In this document: positions 51,778 through 60,146 of the stretch, one piece after another | Layout of the letters: each line of letters opens with the position of its first letter | Numbering within the stretch: the first letter of the stretch is position 1 | Assembly (NCBI GenBank): GCA_011391495.1 | Contig: JAABQK010000006.1 | Span: 54,200 to 118,199 of the forward strand | Source: Hydrogenophaga sp. | GTDB taxonomy: Bacteria; Pseudomonadota; Gammaproteobacteria; Burkholderiales; Burkholderiaceae_C | DNA: 64,000 bases | Direction of reading: 5' to 3' | Position numbers and translations under genes: made by a program | The notes under the pieces: model-generated | Database searches by the model: none | Told to the model about the DNA's origin: nothing | Seen by the model: the letters and a program-made list of their open reading frames with translations, nothing else

Positions 51778-52974
51778 ATGAAACACATAAAGCTCGGTCT
51801 GCGTGCCACGGTGCGCCATGTCCTGTTGCTGGCACTGGCTGGCGTTTCCCTGACAACTGCCGCCCAGACCCAGGTGCTGATCAATCCGGGCGACCAGGCG
51901 GAGCAGTCGCGCTTCGCCGTTTTCAGCGCATGGAAGCTGGTGGTCGAACAGGCGCTGCGCAAAGCGGGCGCGGCCACCGCCACGGTGCAGCTGTCGACCG
52001 ACGCCACGGCCGACCTGCAGACCACCCGATCGCGCATCCATGATCTGTATGTGGCGCCTGCCCACGTGATTGGCAGCGCGGTGCGTTATGGATACGTTCC
52101 GCTCCTCGGGGCAGAGCGGCCGGTGCAGGCCGTGCTGGTGGCGCCCGCCGGCAGTGGCATCACCAGCCTGGCCCAGGCTCAGGGCAAGCGGCTGGGGTTG
52201 CCACAGCAGGACAGCGTGGTGACCTACCTGATCCGGGGCGAAGTCAATGCGGCCAACACCACGATCAAGCGGCACTTTGGCGCCCTCTTCGAAACGCGCT
52301 ACCAGGATGCCCTGCTGCCTTGCCTGCAGCTGCGCCGCTGCGACGTGGTCGCGGTGGAAAAGGCGGTGTACGAACGCTGGGTGGCGGCTGGAGAGAAACT
52401 GGCGATCGTGATGGAAACGCGCGCCGCACCGGGCTTGAGTGTCGCGCTGCGCAACGACAGCAAGCTGGACGCGCCAGCCCTTCGCAGCGCGCTGGGCGAG
52501 GCCATGGCCAGCAGCCCGGCGCTCAATGAGATGGGCAAGGTGCTGGCTCTGAAGGCCGATGATTTCAGTTACGTGTCGACGCTGGGGTACTTCACGCCGC
52601 GCAGCCTGCCGGGTGCGCAGGTGGTGGATGCGGCGACGGTGACGCAGTTGATGCAGCGCGGTGCGCGCTACATCGACACCCGGACCGACGCCGAATTCAA
52701 GGCGGGCCATGTGCCGGGCGCCCAGCTGGTGCCTTACGTGGAGAAGAGTCCGAAAGACGCGGACTACGACGCCAGGCTCGACCAGTTCGACACCACCCAG
52801 CTCGGCAGCAACCGGGCTGCGGAGTTGATATTTGCCTGCAACGGGCCCGAGTGCTGGAAAAGCTACAAGGCCAGCCAGGCCGCCCTCAAGGCCGGCTTCA
52901 GCAAGGTGCACTGGTTCCGCGGTGGTTTCCCCGAATGGCGCAGTGCCGGGCAGAAAATCCAGTCGGCCAGCTGA
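51778..52974 (+). CDS. exported fusion: PhnD-like binding domain plus rhodanese domain
   Basis: Protein of 398 residues with a Sec signal (LLLALAGVSLTTAAQ). Residues about 30-270 look like a phosphate/phosphonate-type periplasmic binding protein: VLINPGDQAEQSRFAVF, LYVAPAHVIGSAVRYGYVPL and a GLPQQDSVVTYL loop. Residues about 285-395 are a rhodanese-like domain: GARYIDTRTDAEFKAGHVPGAQLV, then FACNGPECWKSYKAS. The presumed active cysteine is near 354 and a second lies near 359 (C-x4-C-W). The C-W end resembles the CxxCW rhodanese-like proteins of periplasmic PQQ alcohol systems. Function is inferred only as periplasmic binding and sulfur transfer. Confidence 0.75.
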   Translation: MKHIKLGLRATVRHVLLLALAGVSLTTAAQTQVLINPGDQAEQSRFAVFSAWKLVVEQALRKAGAATATVQLSTDATADLQTTRSRIHDLYVAPAHVIGSAVRYGYVPLLGAERPVQAVLVAPAGSGITSLAQAQGKRLGLPQQDSVVTYLIRGEVNAANTTIKRHFGALFETRYQDALLPCLQLRRCDVVAVEKAVYERWVAAGEKLAIVMETRAAPGLSVALRNDSKLDAPALRSALGEAMASSPALNEMGKVLALKADDFSYVSTLGYFTPRSLPGAQVVDAATVTQLMQRGARYIDTRTDAEFKAGHVPGAQLVPYVEKSPKDADYDARLDQFDTTQLGSNRAAELIFACNGPECWKSYKASQAALKAGFSKVHWFRGGFPEWRSAGQKIQSAS

Positions 52975-52995
52975 GCCGGCTGGCGCCCGCTGCGC

Positions 52996-53439
52996 TCAGG
53001 TCGCGTAGATCCGGTCCAGCGTGGCGAAACCCTTGATCTCGATCGGGTTGCCAAACGGATCGCAGAAAAACATCGTCCACTGCTCGCCTGGCTGTCCTTC
53101 GAAGCGCCGCTGCGGTGGCAACACGAAGTCCATCCCGGCGGCCTGCAGGCGCCGGGCCAGCGCCTGCCAGGCCGGCAGCAGCAGCACCAGACCAAAATGC
53201 GGCATGGGCACCATGTGGTCTCCCACGCACCCCGTGCGGCTGGTCCTGAACGGCTCCCCCAGGTGCAGCGAAATCTGGTGGCTGAAAAAGTCGAAGTCGA
53301 CCCAGGTGTCGGTGCTGCGGCCCTCCTGGCAGCCGAGCACGCCACCGTAAAAACGGCGCGCCTCGTCCAGATCCGTGACGTGGAACGCCAGGTGAAACAG
53401 GCTGCACGCAGGCAGCGTGTCGGGGTGGTCGGTGTTCAT
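52996..53439 (-). CDS. VOC-family metalloenzyme or binding protein
   Basis: Glyoxalase/bleomycin-resistance/dioxygenase fold protein of 147 residues. LFHLAFHVTDLDEARRFYGGVLG is the first beta-alpha-beta unit and MFFCDPFGNPIEIKGF the second; the His of FHLAFHV, a His in MPHFG and Glu of PIEIKG could form the metal site. Family members isomerise, hydrolyse or open rings, and substrate cannot be read from sequence. It converges with the binding-protein/rhodanese gene, 21 bp apart, and no partner is seen. Confidence 0.85.
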   Translation of the reverse strand: MNTDHPDTLPACSLFHLAFHVTDLDEARRFYGGVLGCQEGRSTDTWVDFDFFSHQISLHLGEPFRTSRTGCVGDHMVPMPHFGLVLLLPAWQALARRLQAAGMDFVLPPQRRFEGQPGEQWTMFFCDPFGNPIEIKGFATLDRIYAT

Positions 53440-53490
53440 CGTTTCAGGATATCAAAACCGGAACCGCGCAGGTGCTGCGCGCACAAAGCA

Positions 53491-53514
53491 CAACGCCCGC
53501 ACAGGCGGGCGTTG
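53491..53514 (-). terminator. 10-bp hairpin after the dksA-like/baeRF-like pair
   Basis: CAACGCCCGC (53491-53500), loop ACAG, GCGGGCGTTG (53505-53514) is a perfect 10-bp stem, 30 bp beyond the stop of the minus-strand gene at 53545. The following minus-strand sequence TGCTTTGTG is only weakly T-rich, so it is a probable rather than certain terminator. Confidence 0.7.
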
Positions 53515-53544
53515 CTGATCGCTGGCCGGGTGCGGCGTCGCCGA

Positions 53545-53994
53545 TCAGAGCTGGGTCGGGTCGCCCGCATTCAGGTCGTACTTGTGAAAGTACTGGCGCG
53601 CCAAGGCGACCAGCTGACCATCACTGGGATGATCGCTGGACACCACGTCGACGATGGCCTTGTCCACGGCCGGGTCGTGGCGCTTGCAGTGGGCCCGGAA
53701 TTCGTCTTTGGCCTGGGCGGGTCCGGTGACCAGGATCTCGTGCACACCCACCAGCGCCTGCGCCACCTCATGGTAGAAGTTTTCATCGCTGGAGTCGTGC
53801 CCGCCCTCGGGTGAATGGCTGCCGCTGACCGAGGCGCCACGCCCGTGCATGTCGTGATGCGATCCCACATGTCCACCCTTGGACTTGTGGTGCGAGCGGG
53901 ACTTGATGCGCTCGGATTCGATGTGTTCGCGGTCAAACATCAGCACATGGGCTTCGCGGCGGTCCAGCCAGACGACGGCATGAAAAGTAGACAT
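53545..53994 (-). CDS. host-attachment/translational-machinery-like protein (baeRF-type)
   Basis: Soluble protein of 149 residues. The N-terminus MSTFHAVVWLDRREAHVLMFD is typical of short eRF1-like proteins often annotated as host attachment or translational machinery proteins. The middle has a His/Gly/Ser-rich insert (HHKSKGGHVGSHHDMHGRG) that may bind metal. EILVTGPAQAKDEFRAHCKRHDP and the C-terminal VALARQYFHKYD match the family. It begins 24 bp after the dksA-like gene on the same strand, so both are probably co-transcribed. Biological role is unproven; the labels above are historic. Confidence 0.75.
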   Translation of the reverse strand: MSTFHAVVWLDRREAHVLMFDREHIESERIKSRSHHKSKGGHVGSHHDMHGRGASVSGSHSPEGGHDSSDENFYHEVAQALVGVHEILVTGPAQAKDEFRAHCKRHDPAVDKAIVDVVSSDHPSDGQLVALARQYFHKYDLNAGDPTQL

Positions 53995-54018
53995 GGGTAA
54001 AAGATCTCCTGATAAAAA

Positions 54019-54405
54019 TCAAAGGGTTGCCGGATGCACGCCGCCTTGGGCGCGCTCGGCTTTTTCCTGACAGGCCACGCAGCGCATGGCGGTGGGGTTG
54101 GCGTGCAGGCGCGCGTTGCCAATGCTGACGCCACAGTCGATGCACAGACCGTAGCTGCCATCGGCCACGCGTTTGAGCGCCTCGTCGATGGCCACCAGTT
54201 CGGCCGACTCACGCTCTTCCAGCGCAATGGCCAAGTCGCGCTCGGCATCCGCCTTCGCATAGTCACCGTGCTCGTTCTCGCGGGCATCGGCTGCTGCCTC
54301 GGCGCGACCAATCTTGCCACCGCGCTGGGCGCGCAACTGCGCCAGCAAATCAGCGCGCATTTGCTGCAACTGGGCGACAAAACTCTCTGATACGTTCTGT
54401 GTCAT
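54019..54405 (-). CDS. TraR/DksA-family zinc-finger protein
   Basis: Protein of 128 residues. A coiled-coil helix pair (residues about 10-75) precedes a four-cysteine zinc finger, CIDCG and CVACQ, at about 87-115. DksA and its relatives bind the secondary channel of RNA polymerase and tune transcription with or without ppGpp. This is shorter than housekeeping DksA and lacks the DxxDxA coiled-coil tip, so it is an accessory relative. It heads a pair with the baeRF-like gene. An FNR-like site lies about 85 bp upstream. Confidence 0.88.
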   Translation of the reverse strand: MTQNVSESFVAQLQQMRADLLAQLRAQRGGKIGRAEAAADARENEHGDYAKADAERDLAIALEERESAELVAIDEALKRVADGSYGLCIDCGVSIGNARLHANPTAMRCVACQEKAERAQGGVHPATL

Positions 54406-54458
54406 GGGTTCTCCTCTGGGTTGGATGGGCCTGGCCAGAAGCCACACCCAGTGAAGAC

Positions 54459-54500
54459 ATTTTGCACCTTCACTGCGACCGGGAAGCTGATGCAGGTCAA
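54459..54500 (-). promoter_or_regulatory. degenerate FNR/ANR box with -10 for the dksA-like gene
   Basis: CTGAT-GCAG-GTCAA (54487-54500) matches the TTGAT-N4-ATCAA consensus with one change per half. A minus-strand CAAAAT (54464-54459) lies exactly where a class II FNR promoter (box centre -41.5) would place the -10. This is a prediction from spacing, and the box is imperfect. Confidence 0.45.
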
Positions 54501-54642
54501 GCGCCGTGGGTGACGCACCGTCCTCTGCCGCGTCAACCCGGGACAACACGGCGCAGCCCGAAGCGATCTGCACGGACAAACGGGGCAGAATCGACCGCAC
54601 AACCTGCCCGTCCGATGGGGGCGTTCAACAACGGAGAAGCCC

Positions 54643-55482
54643 ATGACCCCTGTGGATTACAGCCGCTACCAGACCCTGGCCATCAGCCGTCGTGGGCCGC
54701 TCGTCGGTGGCGTGCCGTCGGTGCTCGACATCCAGATGCGCGCCGACGGCCCGGGTGGCAACGGCAAGCTGCCCACCGCAGGCCATGAAGGCCATTGGGA
54801 GCTCAGCGAAATCTGGCGCGACGTGGGGCGCGACGACAGCGTGCGCTGCGCCGTGTTGCGCGGCAGCGGTCAGGGGTTTTCGGGCGGTGGTGATCTGGCC
54901 CTGGTGCAGGACATGGCCACCGACTTCGAGGTGCGCACCCGCGTCTGGAAGGAAGCACGCGACCTGGTCTACAACGTGATCAATTGCGACAAGCCGATCG
55001 TGAGCGCCATGCACGGTCCGGCGGTCGGCGCCGGGCTGGTGGCCGGGCTGCTGGCCGACATTTCGATTGCCGCGCGCAGCGCCAAGATCGTCGATGGCCA
55101 CACCCGCCTGGGCGTGGCCGCTGGTGACCACGCGGCCATCGTCTGGCCGCTGCTGTGTGGCCTGGCCAAGGCCAAGTACTACCTGATGTTGTGTGATCCC
55201 ATTTCCGGCGAAGAAGCCGAACGCATCGGCCTCGTGTCGCTGGCGGTGGACGACGCGCAGCTGCTGGACAAGGCCTACGAGGTGGCCGACCGCCTCGCTT
55301 CGGGCAGCCAGAGCGCGATCCGCTGGACGAAGTATTCGCTCAACAACTGGTTGCGCCAGGCAGGGCCGGCTTTCGACACCTCGCTGGCCCTGGAATTCAT
55401 GGGCTTTGCCGGTCCCGATGTGCGCGAAGGTGTGGCATCCTTGCGGGAGCGCCGCCCTCCCCGGTACGGGGTCGACGGATGA
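54643..55482 (+). CDS. enoyl-CoA hydratase/isomerase (crotonase) family protein
   Basis: Crotonase-fold protein of 279 residues. The CoA oxyanion-hole motif FSGGGDLAL is near residues 85-93, and the second block [22 protein letters not shown] follows. Aligned to crotonase, the two catalytic glutamates (in GGGCE and QPE) are replaced by Val and His ([12 protein letters not shown]), so ordinary hydratase chemistry is unlikely. It may act as isomerase, hydrolase, thioesterase or have lost activity. It is 40 bp before phaM, so a link to polyhydroxyalkanoate metabolism is possible. A GGAGAAG site precedes the ATG. Confidence 0.85.
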   Translation: MTPVDYSRYQTLAISRRGPLVGGVPSVLDIQMRADGPGGNGKLPTAGHEGHWELSEIWRDVGRDDSVRCAVLRGSGQGFSGGGDLALVQDMATDFEVRTRVWKEARDLVYNVINCDKPIVSAMHGPAVGAGLVAGLLADISIAARSAKIVDGHTRLGVAAGDHAAIVWPLLCGLAKAKYYLMLCDPISGEEAERIGLVSLAVDDAQLLDKAYEVADRLASGSQSAIRWTKYSLNNWLRQAGPAFDTSLALEFMGFAGPDVREGVASLRERRPPRYGVDG

Positions 55483-55522
55483 GCGGCCAGAGAACCCCAT
55501 AAAAATCCACCAGGAGACTCCC

Positions 55523-56659
55523 ATGAGCGACACATCGGGCAGCGGATTCGGCAAGTTCGTGCCAGGCTTCGAGTTCCTGCAAAACCTGGCTGGCCAGGCC
55601 GCCGGCGGTGTGGCGCATGGGCTGGGGCAGAGCATTCCGCAGATGCCCAATCTGGGCAACTGGGTGGCGCCCACCTTCAACGTGGAGGATCTGGAAAAGC
55701 GCATCGAGGAGCTCAAGGCGGTGCATTTCTGGCTCGACCAGAATTCCAAGGCCCTGGGCGCGACCATTCAGGCGCTCGAAGTGCAGAAGATGACCTTGGC
55801 CACGCTGAAGAACATGAACTTCAGCCTGGGCGACGTGGCAAACGCGCTCAAGCTCAAGGCCGCCGATGCGGTGTCTGGGTTCACCGGGGTCTCAGCCGCC
55901 GCCCCCGCGCCCACCCCGTTTGCCGGACTGGAGATCCCGCCGCGCACCTACGGAACCCCGGCGGTCGAAGATGCCGAAGAAACTGAGGACGACGAGGACG
56001 AAGGCGAAGAGCCCGTGCCACCTCCCGCGGCCAGGCCACGCAAGGCCAGGCCGGCCGAGAGCCCGGCGCAGCCCGCTGGGGGTGTGGTGGACCCGATGCA
56101 GTGGTGGGGTGCGCTGTCGCAACAGTTTCAGCACATCGCCGCCAACGCGATGAAAGACGTGGCCCGCCAGACCGCGCTCGACACCACCCGCCAGGTGGCC
56201 AGTGGCCTGACCGAGCAGGCGGTGAACACCGCCACCGGCGTGGCCGGCAAGGTCACCCGGGGGCTCACAGACTCCGTGGCGCGCAACGTCGGCATGGTCG
56301 CCGGCATGGGCAAGGCCGCTGCGCGCGCGGTCACGGGCAGCCCGGCGGCGGGCGAGGCGCCACCGAAGCCGCGCCCGCCGGCCAGCAGGCCGGTGGCAAA
56401 AAAAGCGGCGGCGAAAAAGCCAGCGCCGCGTCGCCGCACCGCCGCCCCCGCCCCCCGGGCAGCGGACCCCCAGCCGCTGTCCACGGGTGACTGGCCCATG
56501 CCCACGTCGTTTTTCCAGGTGCCGGGGTTCTCGCTGGGCGCTGCCCCGACACCACCTGCGCCCAAGGCCGCTGCTGCCGCCCGGAAAGCCGCGGCCCAAA
56601 AGCCCGCCGCCAAAAAAGCGGTTGCCAGGAAGGCCGCACCGGCCCGCCGGCGTCGCTGA
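55523..56659 (+). CDS. phaM: polyhydroxyalkanoate granule-nucleoid linker PhaM
   Basis: Protein of 378 residues like PhaM of Cupriavidus, which activates PhaC and tethers PHB granules to DNA. The N-terminal domain (about 1-115) contains [25 protein letters not shown]. An acidic patch ([15 protein letters not shown], about 150-165) follows. A central helical region with [21 protein letters not shown] resembles phasins, and the C-terminal tail is histone-like, with repeated (A)KKAA/PAKKA and ARRRR that would bind DNA. It is longer than the Cupriavidus protein. A CAGGAGA site precedes the ATG. It lies between a crotonase and a FIST gene. Confidence 0.88.
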   Translation: MSDTSGSGFGKFVPGFEFLQNLAGQAAGGVAHGLGQSIPQMPNLGNWVAPTFNVEDLEKRIEELKAVHFWLDQNSKALGATIQALEVQKMTLATLKNMNFSLGDVANALKLKAADAVSGFTGVSAAAPAPTPFAGLEIPPRTYGTPAVEDAEETEDDEDEGEEPVPPPAARPRKARPAESPAQPAGGVVDPMQWWGALSQQFQHIAANAMKDVARQTALDTTRQVASGLTEQAVNTATGVAGKVTRGLTDSVARNVGMVAGMGKAAARAVTGSPAAGEAPPKPRPPASRPVAKKAAAKKPAPRRRTAAPAPRAADPQPLSTGDWPMPTSFFQVPGFSLGAAPTPPAPKAAAAARKAAAQKPAAKKAVARKAAPARRRR

Positions 56660-56703
56660 GCACCCGCCACTGAACCCGCGGGCCGTGGTGCGGTCGAAAC
56701 GCC

Positions 56704-58017
56704 ATGAAACCCTTTCCCTACGCCCACGCCACCCATCCCCAATGGCGCATGGCCGCCGCGCTGGTGCTGGCGCAGCTGCGCGCCCAGATGGCCCTGCCCG
56801 AACGTGTCCAGGCGCCATCGCTGGCACTGCTCTACATCACCGACCACTACGCCAGTGAGGCCGAAGCGATCCTGGCGCACCTGAGCGCTGAACTGCCCGA
56901 GGTGACCGACTGGGCCGGCACGGTGGGCGTGGGCATTGCCGCCAACAACGTCGAGTACTTTGACGAGCCGGCGCTGGCCGTGATGCTGTGCGACCTCAGC
57001 CCCGACCAGTACCGTGTGTTCAGCGGTGTGGCGCCGCTGTCGGCCAGCGGCCGCGTGGCCGGTGCTGACGGTTTTGTGGCCCACACCGCTCTGGTGCATG
57101 CCGACGGCAGCACGCCCGAGGTGGCCGAGCTGATCGCCGAGGTGGCCGAGCGCACCACCAGCGGCTATGTGTTCGGTGGCCTCGCCGGCAGTCGCGGCGC
57201 GAGTGTGCAGTTCGCTTTCAGCAGCGCGGGCAACCTGAGTGGCCAGGGCGCCGCCAGCGGCGTGTTTCATGGCGGCCTGAGCGGTGTGGCTTTCGGTGCG
57301 GCGGTCGGCATGGTGTCGCGTGTCACCCAGGGCGCGCAGCCGGTGGACCGGGAGCGCACCGTGACCCGCGCCGACGGCAACCTGGTGCTCCGGCTCGACG
57401 GCGAACCCGCGCTGGACGTTCTGCTGGAGCGTTTCGGCCTGTCGCTCGACCGCCTGCCGGAGACCATCGAGCGTCTGCGTGTCACGCTGGTGGGTCTGAG
57501 CCCGCCGGCGCCGGCTGCGCAGGGCCGCCTGTCCGCCGACCCGCAATCTCCGCGGGTTTCGGGCCAGTTTGGCACCGACGTGCTGGTGCGTCACATCATC
57601 GGACTGGACCCCGGCCGTCGCGGCATTGCCATTGCCGAGGCGGTGCCTGAGGGCACCCGGCTCGCGTTCTGCGAACGCAACGTGCAGGCGGCCCGCGCCG
57701 ATCTCATGCGCGTCTGTACCGAGGTGCGCGAAGAGCTGGAGCCCGAAGGGCTCAGTCTGCCTCTGACGAGCGCGCGGCTGGCCGGCGAGACGGAGGCCGC
57801 TGCGCATCCTGGGCGTGGCATAGCGGGTGCGGTGTACGTGAGCTGCGCGGGCCGCGGGGGGCCGCACTTTGGCAGCCCCAGTGCCGAGCTGCAGATCGTG
57901 CGCCGGGCGTTGGGCGACGTGCCCCTGGTGGGCTTTTTCGCGGGCGGCGAGATCGCGCACCACCGGCTGTATGGCTACACCGGCGTGCTCACCGTGTTCA
58001 CGATGCCGGCGGCCTGA
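56704..58017 (+). CDS. FIST N- and C-terminal domain protein
   Basis: Soluble protein of 437 residues containing a FIST-N domain (about 25-215, with TVGVGIAANNVEYFDEPALAVML) and a FIST-C domain (about 230-430, with LVGFFAGGEIA and TGVLTVF). FIST is a sensory, small-molecule binding domain found in signal proteins, here without any output domain, so it may bind a ligand and regulate a partner. It is 44 bp after phaM on the same strand and converges with proQ. Confidence 0.9.
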   Translation: MKPFPYAHATHPQWRMAAALVLAQLRAQMALPERVQAPSLALLYITDHYASEAEAILAHLSAELPEVTDWAGTVGVGIAANNVEYFDEPALAVMLCDLSPDQYRVFSGVAPLSASGRVAGADGFVAHTALVHADGSTPEVAELIAEVAERTTSGYVFGGLAGSRGASVQFAFSSAGNLSGQGAASGVFHGGLSGVAFGAAVGMVSRVTQGAQPVDRERTVTRADGNLVLRLDGEPALDVLLERFGLSLDRLPETIERLRVTLVGLSPPAPAAQGRLSADPQSPRVSGQFGTDVLVRHIIGLDPGRRGIAIAEAVPEGTRLAFCERNVQAARADLMRVCTEVREELEPEGLSLPLTSARLAGETEAAAHPGRGIAGAVYVSCAGRGGPHFGSPSAELQIVRRALGDVPLVGFFAGGEIAHHRLYGYTGVLTVFTMPAA

Positions 58018-58019
58018 GA

Positions 58020-58772
58020 TCAGGCGCGCGGCACTTGGCGTGCGCGGGCCCGTTCCAGGGTGCGCTGGGCTTCTTGAGGCACCATGCCGTACATGTCGGC
58101 GAAGGCCTCCACGCTCTTGCCGCTGGCATCGAAAGCGCGCAGCAGCGCTTCTTCGCGCGCCGCGCGGCTGGCGGCTTCGGCCAGCGCGTCGCGGGTGAGC
58201 TGGTTCACCTCTTCGTCGCGACCGTGCACGCGCTCGGCGTATTCGTCGCGCGGCAGGCCCGAGGCTTCATACGCCTGCAGGATGCGCTGGCGCAGCTTCG
58301 GGCGCAGGTCCTCGCGGCTGCGCGCGCCACGGCGGCGAAACACCTCGATCAGCGCGTGGTGCACCTGTTCGGGCGTGAGCGCTTCCACCGGCTGACCGGC
58401 CAGGTCGTGGCGCTGCTGGCCCGACGCCACCACGGTGAGGTAGCGGGAAGAGCGTGCATGCAAGGCCAGCGCGGTCTTCAGGCTGTCTTTCTCCAGCGTT
58501 TCGGGGTGGGCGGCCAGCAGGTCCTCATAAATGCCGCGCTTGAGCGGCAGCAGCGTCTCGCCGAACAGAGCCGGGTAGAGCGCAGCCAGCTGGTCCAGCA
58601 CCGGGTGCTGGCGCGCGGGTGCCGGGTTTGCGGGGCGCTCGGCGCCCGGGCGCTGCGGGCGGCGTCCCCCGTTGCGGCGCGGCGGGCGTGCGGCGGCGTT
58701 TGCCTGGGCGGTGGTGGCTTCAGTGGGCGCCGGTGCGGCGTTGTCGGGCGTGTCGTGGGCGTTGGCGTTCAT
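58020..58772 (-). CDS. ProQ/FinO family RNA chaperone
   Basis: RNA-binding protein of 250 residues. A disordered, positively charged N-terminal tail (residues about 1-55, Pro/Arg/Ala-rich, PPRRNGGRRPQRPG) precedes the FinO-type domain (about 55-165), which has LYPALFGETLLPLKRGIYEDLLAAHPE and FRRRGARSREDLR. The C-terminal part is helical. ProQ-like proteins bind structured sRNAs and mRNA 3' ends. The start at 58772 gives the natural tail; the frame is open further up, but that part overlaps the next gene. It converges with FIST (2 bp between stops). Confidence 0.9.
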   Translation of the reverse strand: MNANAHDTPDNAAPAPTEATTAQANAAARPPRRNGGRRPQRPGAERPANPAPARQHPVLDQLAALYPALFGETLLPLKRGIYEDLLAAHPETLEKDSLKTALALHARSSRYLTVVASGQQRHDLAGQPVEALTPEQVHHALIEVFRRRGARSREDLRPKLRQRILQAYEASGLPRDEYAERVHGRDEEVNQLTRDALAEAASRAAREEALLRAFDASGKSVEAFADMYGMVPQEAQRTLERARARQVPRA

Positions 58773-59066
58773 GGGGTCGGGCGGGGCAGGAGGAAAAGGT
58801 GCCCATGTCCGGGCAAGCCCGACATCATGCCAGTCCGCGCCTATCGAGGTTTCGCCGCGCCGGCATCGTCCACGCAGCGACCGGCCGCGACTGGGTGGGC
58901 GCGCGGGCTGGGGGCACGTCCGCAGGACGCCCACCCGAGCTGCAAGGGCGCCTCCGGCCACATTGGAGCCGCCAACCGGATTCGGGGCCGGGCTTGCCTG
59001 CGATACGGGTGATGCTCTGAGCGGGTTCACAATCGCGTGGAACACGGTGTCTCTGAGGTAAACAAC
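58773..59066. other. 294-bp gap between proQ and the zinc-ribbon gene; leader hairpin
   Basis: No gene is seen. ATGT-C-CGGGC (58805-58814) pairs with GCCCG-ACAT (58817-58825) around an AA loop, and would lie about 35-50 bases upstream of the proQ start codon in its mRNA. It could be a leader structure. The rest is GC-rich and shows no promoter I can defend. Confidence 0.35.
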
Positions 59067-60143
59067 ATGAGCAAGACCCTGCGTCTGTCTGAAAAATGGT
59101 TCCACCGCGGGCTGTGGCTGGTGGCCTTTCTGTTTGCCTGGTTCCTGGTGGGGCTGGGCAGCACGATCGTGGGTGACCTGCCGCAGGTGGAGGAGCGCCG
59201 CTCGCTGGACGATTACCTGGATCCGGCGCGTGCGCCCGCAGTGAAAGAGGCGATCCTCCTCGCGCGGAAAAACGCCAAGGAGGCACAGGACGCGCTGGAC
59301 CAGGCACAGCTGCGCCAGCAGTCGGCCGAGGCCAGCAACCGTGCCGCGCGCGAGACCTTCGGCAACTGGCTGGCCACGCGCAAGGCCACGGCGCGGCCCG
59401 AGCAGGACGAAGAACTGATCGCCCGCACCCAGCAGCTGGATGACCTGCGCCAGGCCGAGCGCGACGCGCTCGCCGCGGTGGAGAGACAGCAGCAGGCCGC
59501 GCTGGACGCGCGCCAGGCCGAAGAGCGTGCCCAGAACGAACTGCAAAGCCTGCAGGACAGCGCGCGCTCGGAATACCTGAACGAGCAGCGTGCGCAGGAG
59601 CTGCGTGTGTTCGGCTACCGGCTGCTGCTCACGCTGCCGCTGCTGGTGGCGGCGGGCTGGCTGTTTGCCCGGCAGCGCAAGAGCAGCTACTGGCCTTTCG
59701 TGTGGGGTTTCATCATCTTTGCGCTGTTCGCCTTTTTCGTCGAGCTGGTGCCTTACCTGCCGAGCTACGGCGGCTATGTGCGCTACATCGTGGGCATCGT
59801 GCTCACGGTGATCGGCGGGCGGTATGCAATCCAGGCGCTGCAGCGCTACCTGGAGCGGCAGAGGCAGGCCGAGGCGCAGCCGGCCCAGACGCGCCAGCGC
59901 GAGATGGACTACGACCAGGCACAGGCGCGCATGACCAAGAACATCTGCCCGGGCTGCGAGCGCACGGTGGACATGAAGGATGGAAAGACCGACTTCTGCC
60001 CGCACTGTGGCCTCTGCCTGTTCGACCACTGCGGTCACTGCCACACGCGCAAGAACGCCTTTGCGCGTTACTGCTTCTCGTGCGGCACATCGGCCAAGGA
60101 GCCAGCCGCCAACCCGGAAAACGCCCAGGGCTTGGCCGCCTGA
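59067..60143 (+). CDS. coiled-coil membrane protein with C-terminal zinc ribbons
   Basis: Protein of 358 residues. Helix 1 (WLVAFLFAWFLVGLGST, about 22-40) is followed by a long coiled coil (about 60-190, rich in Ala/Gln/Glu/Arg), two or three more membrane helices (about 195-265) and a cytoplasmic tail. The tail ends in clustered cysteines, CPGCE, CPHCGLC, CGHCH and YCFSCG (about 300-345), that fit two zinc ribbons. The coiled coil probably lies in the periplasm. I do not recognise a named family. A GAGGT site precedes the ATG. Role unknown. Confidence 0.8.
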   Translation: MSKTLRLSEKWFHRGLWLVAFLFAWFLVGLGSTIVGDLPQVEERRSLDDYLDPARAPAVKEAILLARKNAKEAQDALDQAQLRQQSAEASNRAARETFGNWLATRKATARPEQDEELIARTQQLDDLRQAERDALAAVERQQQAALDARQAEERAQNELQSLQDSARSEYLNEQRAQELRVFGYRLLLTLPLLVAAGWLFARQRKSSYWPFVWGFIIFALFAFFVELVPYLPSYGGYVRYIVGIVLTVIGGRYAIQALQRYLERQRQAEAQPAQTRQREMDYDQAQARMTKNICPGCERTVDMKDGKTDFCPHCGLCLFDHCGHCHTRKNAFARYCFSCGTSAKEPAANPENAQGLAA

Positions 60144-60146
60144 CGC

